This document shows, piece by piece, positions 9,377-16,671 of a stretch of DNA of 64,000 nt (positions are counted from its first letter, which is position 1; each line of letters starts with the position of its first letter). Where the stretch lies: NCBI GenBank assembly GCA_029261995.1, contig JAJDAF010000061.1:216219-280218 (forward strand). The letters are read 5' to 3'. This DNA is from Candidatus Zhuqueibacterota bacterium (lineage in GTDB: Bacteria; Zhuqueibacterota; Zhuqueibacteria; Oceanimicrobiales; Oceanimicrobiaceae). The translations under genes were made by a program, and so were the position numbers. The notes below the pieces were generated by a model. That model saw nothing but the letters and a program-made list of their open reading frames with translations, was not told where the DNA came from and made no database searches.

Positions 9377-9622
9377 TCAATACTCATGGCTATCTAGTCT
9401 TTCATTTGCCGTAGGAACTAAGACAGGAAAGTTCTTAATGTCATTTCTGTGAATGCGGACCAAGCCGCCAACTTTGTAATAGCGGAGTCGCCTTTCATAC
9501 AGCCACTTCCTAACTGTTTTTGGCGTTGTCTGAAAGTGGGCTGCAGCATCATCTACAGTTAGCCAGTCTGCTTTCCCAGCTCTGCTGTTTGGGTCATTCT
9601 GTTTTCCACTCGGAGTCTTCAT
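9377..9622 (-). CDS. small helix-turn-helix protein, excisionase (Xis) type
   Basis: 81 residues. Residues 19-65 form a MerR/HTH_17-like winged HTH (WLTVDDAAAHFQTTPKTVRK, then YYKVGGLVRIHRNDIKNF). Such proteins sit next to tyrosine integrases and bend DNA for excision. Here it lies 85 bases upstream of the integrase and reads in the same direction. A regulatory role for the integrase is equally possible. Confidence 0.78.
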   Translation of the reverse strand: MKTPSGKQNDPNSRAGKADWLTVDDAAAHFQTTPKTVRKWLYERRLRYYKVGGLVRIHRNDIKNFPVLVPTANERLDSHEY

Positions 9623-9732
9623 TTTATTACCGATCCGCAGAGCCAGTGCGAATCATAACCCATTTCCTTGACTTCACTTTTTAGGTTCATGAATGATTGC
9701 ATCGTTGGTCCGAGCATCTAATTTGTTCCACT

Positions 9733-11567
9733 TTACTGCTCATCCAGCTCGCCCGTCTGTATACTCAATTCCAGCGCCATGCCTTTTTGCCGGGGTAGTT
9801 GTTTCGGGGCGTAGTCTAACGTCGAGGTCTTCTGCTGTTCAACCTGCGCTTGTTCAGCAAACTGTCCTTTATCGTTGGTGTAAATATGCAAATCCTGCCG
9901 CGCCCGGCTGGCCGCAACATAGAGCGAGTTATAATTCACGCCCTTTCTGGTGTCCGCCTGGTAGAGAACAGAATGTGCTTCCTGGCTTTGCGCCTTGAAG
10001 CTGGTCACCGCATAGCCGTGGTCCAGAAAGGCATAGTCTTTGGTCTTGATGTTCACGACTTTCTTGCCATCCGTTAAGACCGACAGCGAGCCTTCCTCTG
10101 TGCAAGCCAACACTTTTCCCATACGGCCATTCTCAACACCAACTCTCTTATCCGACTTCAGAAAGATAACCCTATCCCCGGTCGAGAACTCCTGTTTCTG
10201 TCGGGTATAAGCGCTTAGATGATGCCCTTGCCTGTGTAAATCGATTTCAACTTTCTTACGTTTGCCCTTGAAGGTGATTCTGGCGGTTGCTGTGTTCTTG
10301 TCATGGTTGACCGCAAGGATTTCACCGTAGCTGCCTTTGCCGCAATCTTTGATGGGTTGCGACAAGAAAAACCTGTCCCCTTTCTCATAGCTGAAACTCA
10401 TATTGCGCTCACCCAGAGCAATGTTCTTGGGGTGGCTGGTGTCAACGTCGTGGCCCCTCTTACTCAAACGTCTTCTGGCCTTGAGGCTCGCTCTGATGTT
10501 TTGATTCAGTTGCTGCCGTTCATCGTTGCTTTCGGTGATTACCAGCGTATCCTGTTTTTGGGACAGGTCGAGATACTTATCGACGACTGCCGCGAATCTT
10601 TCCTCTGTATTAGGAATCTCACGGAACTGCCCATCCTTATCGAAACTACTCAGAGCTGCATCCACATTCTTGTCCGCCAAAGCCCGCGCAGCTTTCCTGA
10701 GGAAAGGGTCTTTTTGCCGGATATTCTGTTGCATACGTACCGTATTGACCAGCTTCTTTTCTTGTACTTTGTTGAAAATTGCACCGGCATCGATGGACAA
10801 TTTTTGCTTATTGTCTCCTATCAGCAAAATGGAATCGCTACTATTAGTGCGCCCTAAAAGCTCCTGAAACTTCCGTGAACCCATGAGGGAAGCCTCGTCG
10901 ACCACCAGCAGTCGGCGCTGATTCGTCTTTTCATTCTTCAGGAGAAAAGCATCGAGGGTGCTGGCTTTGGTTAGACCTTTGCTTCGTAACGCCTCAGCAG
11001 CTAAGGATGTCGGAGATACCGGGACCACATCGTAACCGGCACGGCTATAGTTGCGGGCGACGATTTCCAACATGGTGGTCTTGCCGGTACCGGCATCACC
11101 TTGCACTACTCGTACCTGGTCGCTACTTTCCAGGATATGCCGGATGCTCTTTTGCTGGTCCGAGGTCAGTTTCTTTTTTCCCGGCATCAGCATAAAACCC
11201 TGTCGGGCCAGTAATGAGCGCTGGGCCGATTTGCCTTTGGTCAGATGTTCCGCGATAGCGTTTTCAATCTCCTGTACCTTCTTGGTTGTGAATCCTTGGC
11301 CCGCCTCGAGGTTTATGATTTCCTCTGATGTCGTCAGGTCTTTTTGAACACCCTTGACGGTTTTTTGACCCATTGAGTATTGTAGTCCGAGTTTCAGAAT
11401 ATCCTCTTTGATCAGAACCGACTCTTCCTGGTCAGAACAGTGGCCGCTAAATCAGCATGATTGGTCTTATCGTGCGAGATGTTCTTTTGCTTCAGGATTT
11501 GCCTTAACAACTTATCTTTGTCATAGCCTAGTTTTTGCCACTTGGACAGCCAGTATGATTGCTGCTG
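9733..11567 (-). pseudogene. 5'-truncated, frameshifted MobF-type relaxase-helicase (TrwC/TraI C-terminal part)
   Basis: Bases 9733-11373 encode 546 residues of the RecD-like helicase half of a TrwC/TraI protein: Walker A VVQGDAGTGKTTML, Walker B LLVVDEASLMG, QQNIRQKDPF and a C-terminal SLYVAASRARQDLHIYT. Upstream the homology continues to about 11567 but in two frames: QSYWLSKWQKLGYDKDKLL... up to HADLAATVL, then after a frameshift near 11430 DQEESVLIKEDILKLGLQY leads into the main frame. This matches residues 300-400 of the intact relaxase at 57887-60568. The relaxase domain itself (3 His motif, catalytic Tyr) is absent; homology stops exactly where the CPHC protein gene ends. The helicase part could still be translated from the ATG at 11373. 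Confidence 0.8.
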
Positions 11568-11786
11568 TCAACATTGTGATACCAGGTCAAACAAGAGTTG
11601 GATTTCCCTGACTTCGCTGTCTGTCAGCGACTTCAGGCAATCGCCACAAGCGATGTCTTCCAGCCCATCACAATGTCTCGGACCCGTTTCTGCAATCTCG
11701 CCCTGTTCATTGAGCTCAATCACCTGGTGCTCGGAAAAGTACTTGATGACCGATATGAGCTTGTTTTGGCAATGCGGACACGTCAT
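11568..11786 (-). CDS. small CxxC protein, putative zinc ribbon
   Basis: 72 residues starting MTCPHCQNKLISV and containing a second pair in CGDCLKSL, the arrangement of a small zinc-binding fold. A good ribosome-binding site (AAAGGAGG) lies 10 bases before the ATG at 11784-11786. The stop codon at 11568 directly abuts the relaxase remnant, so this gene marks a recombination junction. I do not recognise a named family, and the function is unknown. Confidence 0.6.
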   Translation of the reverse strand: MTCPHCQNKLISVIKYFSEHQVIELNEQGEIAETGPRHCDGLEDIACGDCLKSLTDSEVREIQLLFDLVSQC

Positions 11787-11956
11787 GGATACCTAGCCTC
11801 CTTTCATTCGCTTATTGTTCAGGTTGTTTAACCGAACTCTACCATGCCGCAACGCTGCGCGCAAGGACCCAGGCGGTGTCTTGCCCTCTGCCCTGCTCTC
11901 CTGATATACTCCAATCAAAAGCAAACTTTGAATCTTGCAAAAATCAGGAGGGACAA

Positions 11957-12514
11957 ATGGAGAAAAAACCGCAAACCGGAAAGCCAGCCGCCACACACAC
12001 GGAAGTTGCAGTCGAGGTGTTGCCCAGGTGTGACTTCTGTGACAGCCAGGCAGCCTATGACGGCAAAACCCAAATGGGGCCATGGGCCAATATGTGTGAA
12101 GCACACTTCCAAGCCCATGGCATTGGTTTAGGCCTGGGCAAAGGTCAGAAACTGGTTCTGAACAAGAAACAAATGAATGAGAAAGCCGCCACAACTCGTC
12201 AAACGGAACACAGCCAACGCCGGCTGCTGAACGACCTGTTTCGCTCATCCCTCGGCCTGATGGGCAGCGGCCGGGTCCTTATCACCAACGGTGTTGACAG
12301 CTTACCGGAAGATACCAAAGCCAAGATTCTTCTGGCGGTGCGGGACTTTGATGATTTTAACGAAGACAATGACCCGCATGCTGAGCATGATTTTGGTTCT
12401 ATCAAAATCGACGGACAGGCTATTTTCTGGAAGATTGACTATTATGATGCTGACTATCGTTATCACGGCGAGGTCAATCGCGTCTTGACCATCATGTTGC
12501 CGCATGAGTACTAA
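11957..12514 (+). CDS. DUF3768-domain protein with N-terminal zinc-finger-like motif
   Basis: 186 residues from the ATG at 11957, which has AGGAGG six bases upstream; an in-frame start at 11876 lacks such a site. Residues 22-50 hold RCDFCDSQ and NMCEAHFQAHG, a likely C2CH zinc site. Residues 100-186 fit DUF3768 (GRVLITNGVDSLP, EHDFGSI, IFWKIDYYD, RVLTIMLPHEY), a family common on plasmids and integrative elements and without known function. It is the only rightward gene in this part of element 1 and ends at a good terminator. Confidence 0.75.
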   Translation: MEKKPQTGKPAATHTEVAVEVLPRCDFCDSQAAYDGKTQMGPWANMCEAHFQAHGIGLGLGKGQKLVLNKKQMNEKAATTRQTEHSQRRLLNDLFRSSLGLMGSGRVLITNGVDSLPEDTKAKILLAVRDFDDFNEDNDPHAEHDFGSIKIDGQAIFWKIDYYDADYRYHGEVNRVLTIMLPHEY

Positions 12515-12550
12515 TCCCGCAGCTGAGCAACCCCCACCAAATCCAAAACA

Positions 12551-12579
12551 AACCCCGAAGCTTAAGGCCCGGGGTTTTT
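12551..12579 (+). terminator. terminator after the DUF3768 gene
   Basis: AACCCCG (12551-12557) pairs with CGGGGTT (12570-12576) and runs into TTTTT, 36 bases after the stop codon. Confidence 0.85.
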
Positions 12580-12936
12580 CTTTATCACGGAGAGTCTTTG
12601 ACGAGTCGCTGCAGGGCATTATGTCACTTGCGCGCAATGGCAAAGTCGCCGGTGGCTTTGCCAAAGTTTTCCATTCAAGTGCCTTCGTGTTATGATAGAA
12701 CTTCCAAAAGCAAGAGGCGCAGGTCTTGCTCTGGTGCAGACTGACGGCAAGTAGTCTGCAGTTACTCCTTAGGTTGCCATCCAGTCTAAGGGGCGGTTTG
12801 AAATCCTGGGATGGCCAGGCCCTTCATGCCGCCAAGCCGTGCCTCATAAAAAAGACTCCCGCCCTGGTGGCGGGGGGTTTGTTTTATGCTGACTCTTTTG
12901 CGATGCGGAAGCAAAATCTTGTTGATCTTTCTTATA
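12580..12936. other. intergenic stretch between convergent genes
   Basis: About 350 bases between the DUF3768 gene and the DUF2335 gene, which point toward each other. Apart from the two terminators I see no gene or repeat. Confidence 0.5.
12851..12885. terminator. bidirectional terminator
   Basis: CCCGCC (12858-12863) and GGCGGG (12869-12874) form a GC-rich hairpin with a 5-base loop. T-runs lie on both sides: TTTGTTTT rightward, and TTTTTT on the reverse strand. It would end leftward transcription from the DUF2335 gene. Confidence 0.75.
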
Positions 12937-13389
12937 CTACTGTGGCGCTTTGTCGCTGAACGTTTTCAGTCTCTCTTGCCGCTCCTGGCGCTGTTGCTGT
13001 GAGCCATAGACAAAGACACCGACCAGAGACGCCAGGCCGCTGACGCCAATGACACTGCCCACTAGGCTGCTGCCGTTTATGGCCGACAGGGTGGCGGCGG
13101 CGAGTGAAGCCAGGCCAATCAGGAGACCGAAGATCAAGCCCAGTCTGGAATTGATGGTGCGTGTGCGCACGACCCGGGATTCAATGTCCTGCCGGTGGTT
13201 GGACTGCACTTCAGCCATAGCGATGATCTTTGCCGCAGTTCCTGGGATGAGCGCATCATATTCCTTGAGAACTTTGGGTGACGGCAGTGGGCCGGTGGAG
13301 ATTTCCGCGATGCTGATGGTTCGCAGCAACTCGCCTGACGGCCGGCTAGGACTCCGCAAATTCTCTTCTCTATTGTTTATCTGGTTCAT
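12937..13389 (-). CDS. DUF2335-family predicted membrane protein
   Basis: 150 residues from the ATG at 13387-13389. Residues 35-75 carry the DUF2335 signature (GPLPSPKVLKEYDALIPG, then IIAMAEVQSNHRQ). Two hydrophobic segments near 83-103 and 110-128 follow, and the tail is charged. The family is frequent on phages and integrative elements and has no established function. The start lies inside the end of the upstream 69-codon gene (20-base overlap), which suggests translational coupling; no good ribosome-binding site is visible. Confidence 0.75.
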   Translation of the reverse strand: MNQINNREENLRSPSRPSGELLRTISIAEISTGPLPSPKVLKEYDALIPGTAAKIIAMAEVQSNHRQDIESRVVRTRTINSRLGLIFGLLIGLASLAAATLSAINGSSLVGSVIGVSGLASLVGVFVYGSQQQRQERQERLKTFSDKAPQ

Positions 13390-13579
13390 AGTATGTGAGG
13401 GCAGCCCGCAGATCGGAACCGACGGCGAACCAGTCGTTGCGCAGGGCCGTATAATCGGCCAGGCCCGGGCTGGGACTGTCATTATAATCCTCCAGAGTGG
13501 TCCCAAGATCCAGGACTCTGGCCATGCCTTCTGAAAACGATGGCAGTGCTGAGAGATAGAATGTGTCGTTGTGGTTCAT
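13370..13579 (-). CDS. small hypothetical protein upstream of DUF2335
   Basis: 69 residues (MNHNDTFYLSALPSFSEGMA...), soluble, without a recognised domain. It is kept because its composition is protein-like, it begins with ATG, and its 3' end overlaps the DUF2335 gene by 20 bases in an apparent two-gene unit. The ribosome-binding site is poor, so the call is moderate. Function unknown. Confidence 0.5.
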   Translation of the reverse strand: MNHNDTFYLSALPSFSEGMARVLDLGTTLEDYNDSPSPGLADYTALRNDWFAVGSDLRAALTYYEPDKQ

Positions 13580-13675
13580 AGACGTTAGGTTTACCTTCTT
13601 AGCCTATCATTCTCTCAGGTTCTTGTCTACCCCCTATACCCTACACCCATCGTCTTGATACAGGAATGGAACAGG

Positions 13676-15607
13676 CTAACCCAGGAAACGGCTAATCTTT
13701 GCTTCTACCTGAGCGCGTGGACGGCTGTAGCGTCGGCGTGAAGCCTTTAATAATTCTTGCTTATATTTGGCCAAATCCTGAACCAATGCTTTGGGTGGTG
13801 GCATGGTGGTCGCTTGGTAAGGCCCTTGCACGGTGCCTTTCTGCATGAGCTTGTAGAAAATTTCGTAGGGATTAAGGCTGACCAGGTTGCTGACCGGCCA
13901 ATCGGTGCCGAATTCCTTTCCGAAGGTTTCCGCATCCTCGGAGCCGAGCCGAAAGAGCACCAATGTGCCGACGTTGGCCAGCACGGAATCGCGGATGTTG
14001 TCAGTCAGTTGGCCGAGATACTGGTGCGCCAGGATGAAGCTTAAGCGATATTTCCGAATTTCCGAAAGGGCGCTGGCAAAGGCGTCGGTGGTGAAGTTCT
14101 GGAACTCGTCGATATAGAGATAGAAATCGCGACGCTCATCTTCAGGCAGGCTGGCTCTGGCCATGGCTGCTTGTTGCAGACCGGAGACGATGAAAGAACC
14201 AAGTAGATTGGCGGCTTCTTCACCGAGGCGGCCTTTGCAAAGATTGACAATGAGTATGTTTCCCTGGTCAATGATGGTGCGAAAATGAATCGTGCTCGAG
14301 CTTTGCCCGAGAATATTGCGCAGGAGTCGATTGCTGAGATAGGCGCCGACTTTGTTTTGCACTGGTGAAATGACTTCCGCGCGCAACCGTTCAGGGAAGG
14401 CAGCAAATTCTCTTTCCCAATAATGCCGCACAAACGGGTCGCTGAGGTTGCGCACAACGCGCTCCCGGTGTTTCTCATCCGTCAGGAGTTTGGGTATGGA
14501 GAGCAACGTACTACCGGGGCTTTCCAGCAAAGCCAGCAGCGTATTGCGCAGCAGATAAGCCATGCGCGGTCCCCAGGAGTCTTGCCAAATCTTGTGAAAA
14601 ATCGCCAATAAATTTTCAGCCACCAGGTGGCGTTCGTTTTCTTTGACTTGCCCCATGAGGTTCAAAGCGACGGGATAGTCGAGGTCGGTGGGATTGATGT
14701 AGACCAGATGCTTGCGTCGGGCTTTGGGAATAAACGGCAGCACCGCCTCGGCCAGGTCGCCATGCGGGTCGATGAGTTCCTGGTAGTCAGATGCTTCTGC
14801 TTCCGCATTGATGGGGTGCCCGGGTTCTTCAGGTTTCGCTTCCTTCTTGTCTGCTTGATGAGACGGCGCATGTGTGCTGTCGTTGGCCGGTTTCACGACC
14901 TGCACGGGTGGTGTTTCATCAGCGGAAGCATCGGCTATGCTCTGGTTCGGTTCCCCTGATGTATGGCTGCGTTCCCTGGGACTCTGGAGTTGCCGGACTT
15001 GGTGCTCCAATTGTCCCAGTTGATGGCTAGTGTGTTTCAAGTTATCGATCAACTTGTCGTTGGTTTCTTTGAGTTGCTCGATGAACATCTCTTTGGCCTT
15101 GTTCGTAATCTGAAGGTCGAGGATTTGCATCTCGAGTTTCCGGCTATTGTGGCTCGACATGTCGTTGCCGAAGGCTTCGGCACCCTTCGGAAGCGTTCCG
15201 AATGAATCCGGTCGTGTTCCGAATGCTTCCGAATCAATGTTGGCGTTTTCGGAAAGGTTTCCGAGTGTTTCCGAATGGGCTGTTTGGCCCTGTATTTTCA
15301 GCTTATTTCGCTCTTCGCCGATGGCGTGGTCAACAGAGCCTGGCGTGATGAAGTATTTGTGTTCGTTGTTGTCAAAAAAACAATCGAGCCGTGGGATACC
15401 GTGGGGATTGGGTTGGCACCAGTTGATGATGCTGCGTTCGGTGCGGGGAACCCCTGCATTTTCGAACCTTTTTGCGACTGCCCGAACCGTGAGAACATGC
15501 TCAGCCGTTCTTTCCGAAAGGTGTGGAAGGGTTCCGAAGCTTTCGGAAGACGGGTTTTGTTGTTTCCGAACCTTTCGGAAGGGTGCGGAAGGGTGTTTCT
15601 TGGCCAT
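13676..15607 (-). CDS. chimeric VirD4/TraG-like (TraM-recognition) protein with HTH-like and coiled-coil N terminus, no Walker A
   Basis: 643 residues. Residues 36-90 resemble a DNA-binding HTH (LTVRAVAKRFENAGVPRTER). Two stretches around 21-30 and 115-147 repeat peptides such as SEAFGTRP and SFGTLPKG, residues 155-210 are coiled coil, and 210-270 are low complexity. From residue 278 (LIDPHGDLAEAVLPFIPKAR) the sequence is that of TraG/VirD4-like ATPases, with the acidic motif YLYIDEFQNF at 497-505 and the AHQYLGQL segment. The usual N-terminal half of the ATPase, including Walker A, is missing and replaced by the HTH/coiled-coil part. Expression appears leaderless (see the promoter entry). 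Whether it still binds ATP is doubtful. Confidence 0.78.
   Translation of the reverse strand: MAKKHPSAPFRKVRKQQNPSSESFGTLPHLSERTAEHVLTVRAVAKRFENAGVPRTERSIINWCQPNPHGIPRLDCFFDNNEHKYFITPGSVDHAIGEERNKLKIQGQTAHSETLGNLSENANIDSEAFGTRPDSFGTLPKGAEAFGNDMSSHNSRKLEMQILDLQITNKAKEMFIEQLKETNDKLIDNLKHTSHQLGQLEHQVRQLQSPRERSHTSGEPNQSIADASADETPPVQVVKPANDSTHAPSHQADKKEAKPEEPGHPINAEAEASDYQELIDPHGDLAEAVLPFIPKARRKHLVYINPTDLDYPVALNLMGQVKENERHLVAENLLAIFHKIWQDSWGPRMAYLLRNTLLALLESPGSTLLSIPKLLTDEKHRERVVRNLSDPFVRHYWEREFAAFPERLRAEVISPVQNKVGAYLSNRLLRNILGQSSSTIHFRTIIDQGNILIVNLCKGRLGEEAANLLGSFIVSGLQQAAMARASLPEDERRDFYLYIDEFQNFTTDAFASALSEIRKYRLSFILAHQYLGQLTDNIRDSVLANVGTLVLFRLGSEDAETFGKEFGTDWPVSNLVSLNPYEIFYKLMQKGTVQGPYQATTMPPPKALVQDLAKYKQELLKASRRRYSRPRAQVEAKISRFLG
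15186..15580. repeat. cluster of 11 TTCCGAA/TTCGGAA heptamers
   Basis: The heptamer and its reverse complement start at 15186, 15196, 15217, 15227, 15248, 15269, 15512, 15532, 15542, 15564 and 15574, all within the first fifth of the chimeric VirD4-like gene. About 0.05 would be expected by chance. Three more copies lie further along the same gene (13918, 14052, 14060). Confidence 0.85.
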
Positions 15608-15613
15608 AGGTAC

Positions 15614-15641
15614 AGATTATCATTGGCTCGAAATTTGTCAA
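15614..15641 (-). promoter_or_regulatory. promoter of the VirD4-like chimera, probably leaderless
   Basis: On the reverse strand TTGACA (15636-15641) and TAATCT (15614-15619) are 16 bases apart. The predicted start of transcription falls on or beside the ATG at 15605-15607, and there is no ribosome-binding site, so a leaderless mRNA is likely. Confidence 0.6.
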
Positions 15642-15674
15642 AAAGGGATCTCTCCTTGAGAATTGAGATGCTCT

Positions 15675-15708
15675 CAAACGTGTCAGAATGGGGTCTGAGA
15701 GACGTTTG
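15675..15708. promoter_or_regulatory. inverted repeat CAAACGT...ACGTTTG, possible operator
   Basis: CAAACGT (15675-15681) and ACGTTTG (15702-15708) are perfect inverted copies 20 bases apart, lying between the divergent VirD4-like and initiator-like genes. Confidence 0.35.
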
Positions 15709-15876
15709 GGGGCTCTAATGTATCTTGGGTCATTTTGACGAAATACCCAGCGCAACACGGCCAATCACTGGTTAGGCCTTGGGCGTTTTCTGAGTGCGAA
15801 ACGGAAGCCTTTGTTCTACAGGAATTCTGATAACCGGAACATTCTGACAATCAACCTTCTGTGAAATATGGCTTCA

Positions 15877-15905
15877 TAGCTTGCCAGGCCTGTTTGTGGT
15901 ATAAT
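15877..15905 (+). promoter_or_regulatory. promoter of the HTH initiator-like gene, probably leaderless
   Basis: A perfect TATAAT (15900-15905) with a weak -35 TAGCTT (15877-15882) 17 bases upstream. The ATG at 15913 lies 7 bases after the -10 box and has no ribosome-binding site, so the transcript should begin at the start codon. Confidence 0.6.
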
Positions 15906-15912
15906 ATGCCAC

Positions 15913-16260
15913 ATGGAAGAGCTACGACAAATCCTGGAAAAACGCCGCAACATTATCCTGCAGGGCGCAGATGCACTCAGCGCGAAGGGATATACAGCGG
16001 TTCCAAATCATGTGCTTGAGAGCGATAAAATATCGCCCGGCGCGAAGCTTACCTATGCCATGCTCTTAAAGTATGCCTGGCAAGATGACTTTTGCTTTCC
16101 CGGGCAGAACCGGCTGGCAGATGATATGGGTGTCACACGGCAGTCAGTAAACACTTACATCAAGGAACTTGTGAAAAAGAACTTCATAGCGATAAAAAGA
16201 CAGGGTCAGGGTAGGCCAAATATCTATACATTGAAGCTTACAGTGGATAAGTCCAGGTAG
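15913..16260 (+). CDS. helix-turn-helix replication-initiator-like protein (HTH_36 type)
   Basis: 115 residues. Residues 35-105 form a winged helix (PGAKLTYAMLLKYAWQDD, then QNRLADDMGVTRQSVNTYIK, then RQGQGRPNIYTLKL), the fold of HTH_36 and of initiator proteins on plasmids, phages and integrative elements. It is a single domain, much shorter than a complete Rep protein. Three 23-bp iterons with palindromic cores start 5 bases after its stop codon, followed by an AT-rich tract, so an initiator or autorepressor role is the leading inference. Other small transcription factors share this fold. Confidence 0.7.
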   Translation: MEELRQILEKRRNIILQGADALSAKGYTAVPNHVLESDKISPGAKLTYAMLLKYAWQDDFCFPGQNRLADDMGVTRQSVNTYIKELVKKNFIAIKRQGQGRPNIYTLKLTVDKSR

Positions 16261-16264
16261 GCGA

Positions 16265-16333
16265 TATCTAGATGTCAAATATTTATACATCTAGATGTCA
16301 AATTATTGCACTTCTAGAAGTTAAATATCCCGA
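16265..16333. repeat. three 23-bp iterons with a TCTAGA palindromic core
   Basis: Copies begin at 16265 (TATCTAGATGTCAAAT...), 16288 (CATCTAGATGTCAAAT...) and 16311 (CTTCTAGAAGTTAAAT...), with an exact 23-base period. The core of copies 2 and 3 is a perfect 10-base palindrome. An AT-rich tract (16333-16380) follows. This is the layout of an iteron origin or an array of binding sites for the adjacent HTH protein. Confidence 0.75.
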
Positions 16334-16480
16334 CACTAATAATATATAGATAAGAATACTCAGAGGAATAAAACTCAGATTGGGGCGTAAACGCCTTTTA
16401 AGAATTTCAAAATGGGGATAACCACCTTTATCTCACCCAAAAAGGCAGTCAATATTTGCTACCATTCAATAGCGAAAACA

Positions 16481-16510
16481 GGGGTAAAATGGGGTAAGAC
16501 GGGGTAAAAT
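16481..16510. repeat. three tandem 10-bp repeats GGGGTAAAAT
   Basis: GGGGTAAAAT, GGGGTAAGAC and GGGGTAAAAT follow one another without a gap between the iterons and tRNA-Pro. One turn of DNA per repeat suggests phased protein binding, for example arm-type integrase sites. Confidence 0.5.
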
Positions 16511-16542
16511 AAAGAAGGGACACAACTTGCGTTATGTCCCTT
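16505..16542 (-). terminator. terminator downstream of tRNA-Pro
   Basis: On the reverse strand AAGGGACA (16535-16542) pairs with TGTCCCTT (16515-16522) and is followed by CTTTATTTTA. It lies 33 bases after the tRNA 3' end. It is inside the element side of the attachment site. Confidence 0.6.
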
Positions 16543-16574
16543 TAGAATCAGCTAGTTAGTTGATTCTATTGTAG

Positions 16575-16649
16575 TCGGGGCGATAGGATTTGAACCTACG
16601 ACCCCTTGACCCCCAGTCAAGTGCGCTAACCGGACTGCGCTACGCCCCG
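16575..16649 (-). tRNA. tRNA-Pro (anticodon GGG)
   Basis: The reverse strand folds as a complete cloverleaf: acceptor CGGGGCG/CGCCCCG, D-arm GCGCAGTCCGGTTAGCGC, anticodon arm CTTGA-CTGGGGG-TCAAG with GGG at the centre, and T-arm with GGTTCAAATCC. CCA is not encoded. The 3' end faces element 1, as is usual for integrase targets. Confidence 0.95.
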
Positions 16650-16671
16650 ATCTGTATAACTCAAACTCATT

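Larger units (their letters stand above)
7093..16591. mobile_element. element 1: decayed integrative/mobilizable element at tRNA-Pro
   Basis: The region holds a tyrosine integrase, a small HTH excisionase, a relaxase-helicase lacking its relaxase part, a VirD4-like coupling fragment, a HTH initiator-like gene with iterons, and typical cargo families (DUF3768, DUF2335). Its right border is the 3' side of an intact tRNA-Pro gene. The left border is set tentatively at the degenerate copy of the tRNA end; a safer minimal extent is 8226-16574. No secretion-system genes are present and the relaxase is broken, so it is probably no longer self-mobile. Confidence 0.6.

Noticed and set aside
16265-16333. 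Iterons considered as a CRISPR array
   Set aside because: The units are contiguous 23-bp repeats with no spacers, and no cas gene is near.
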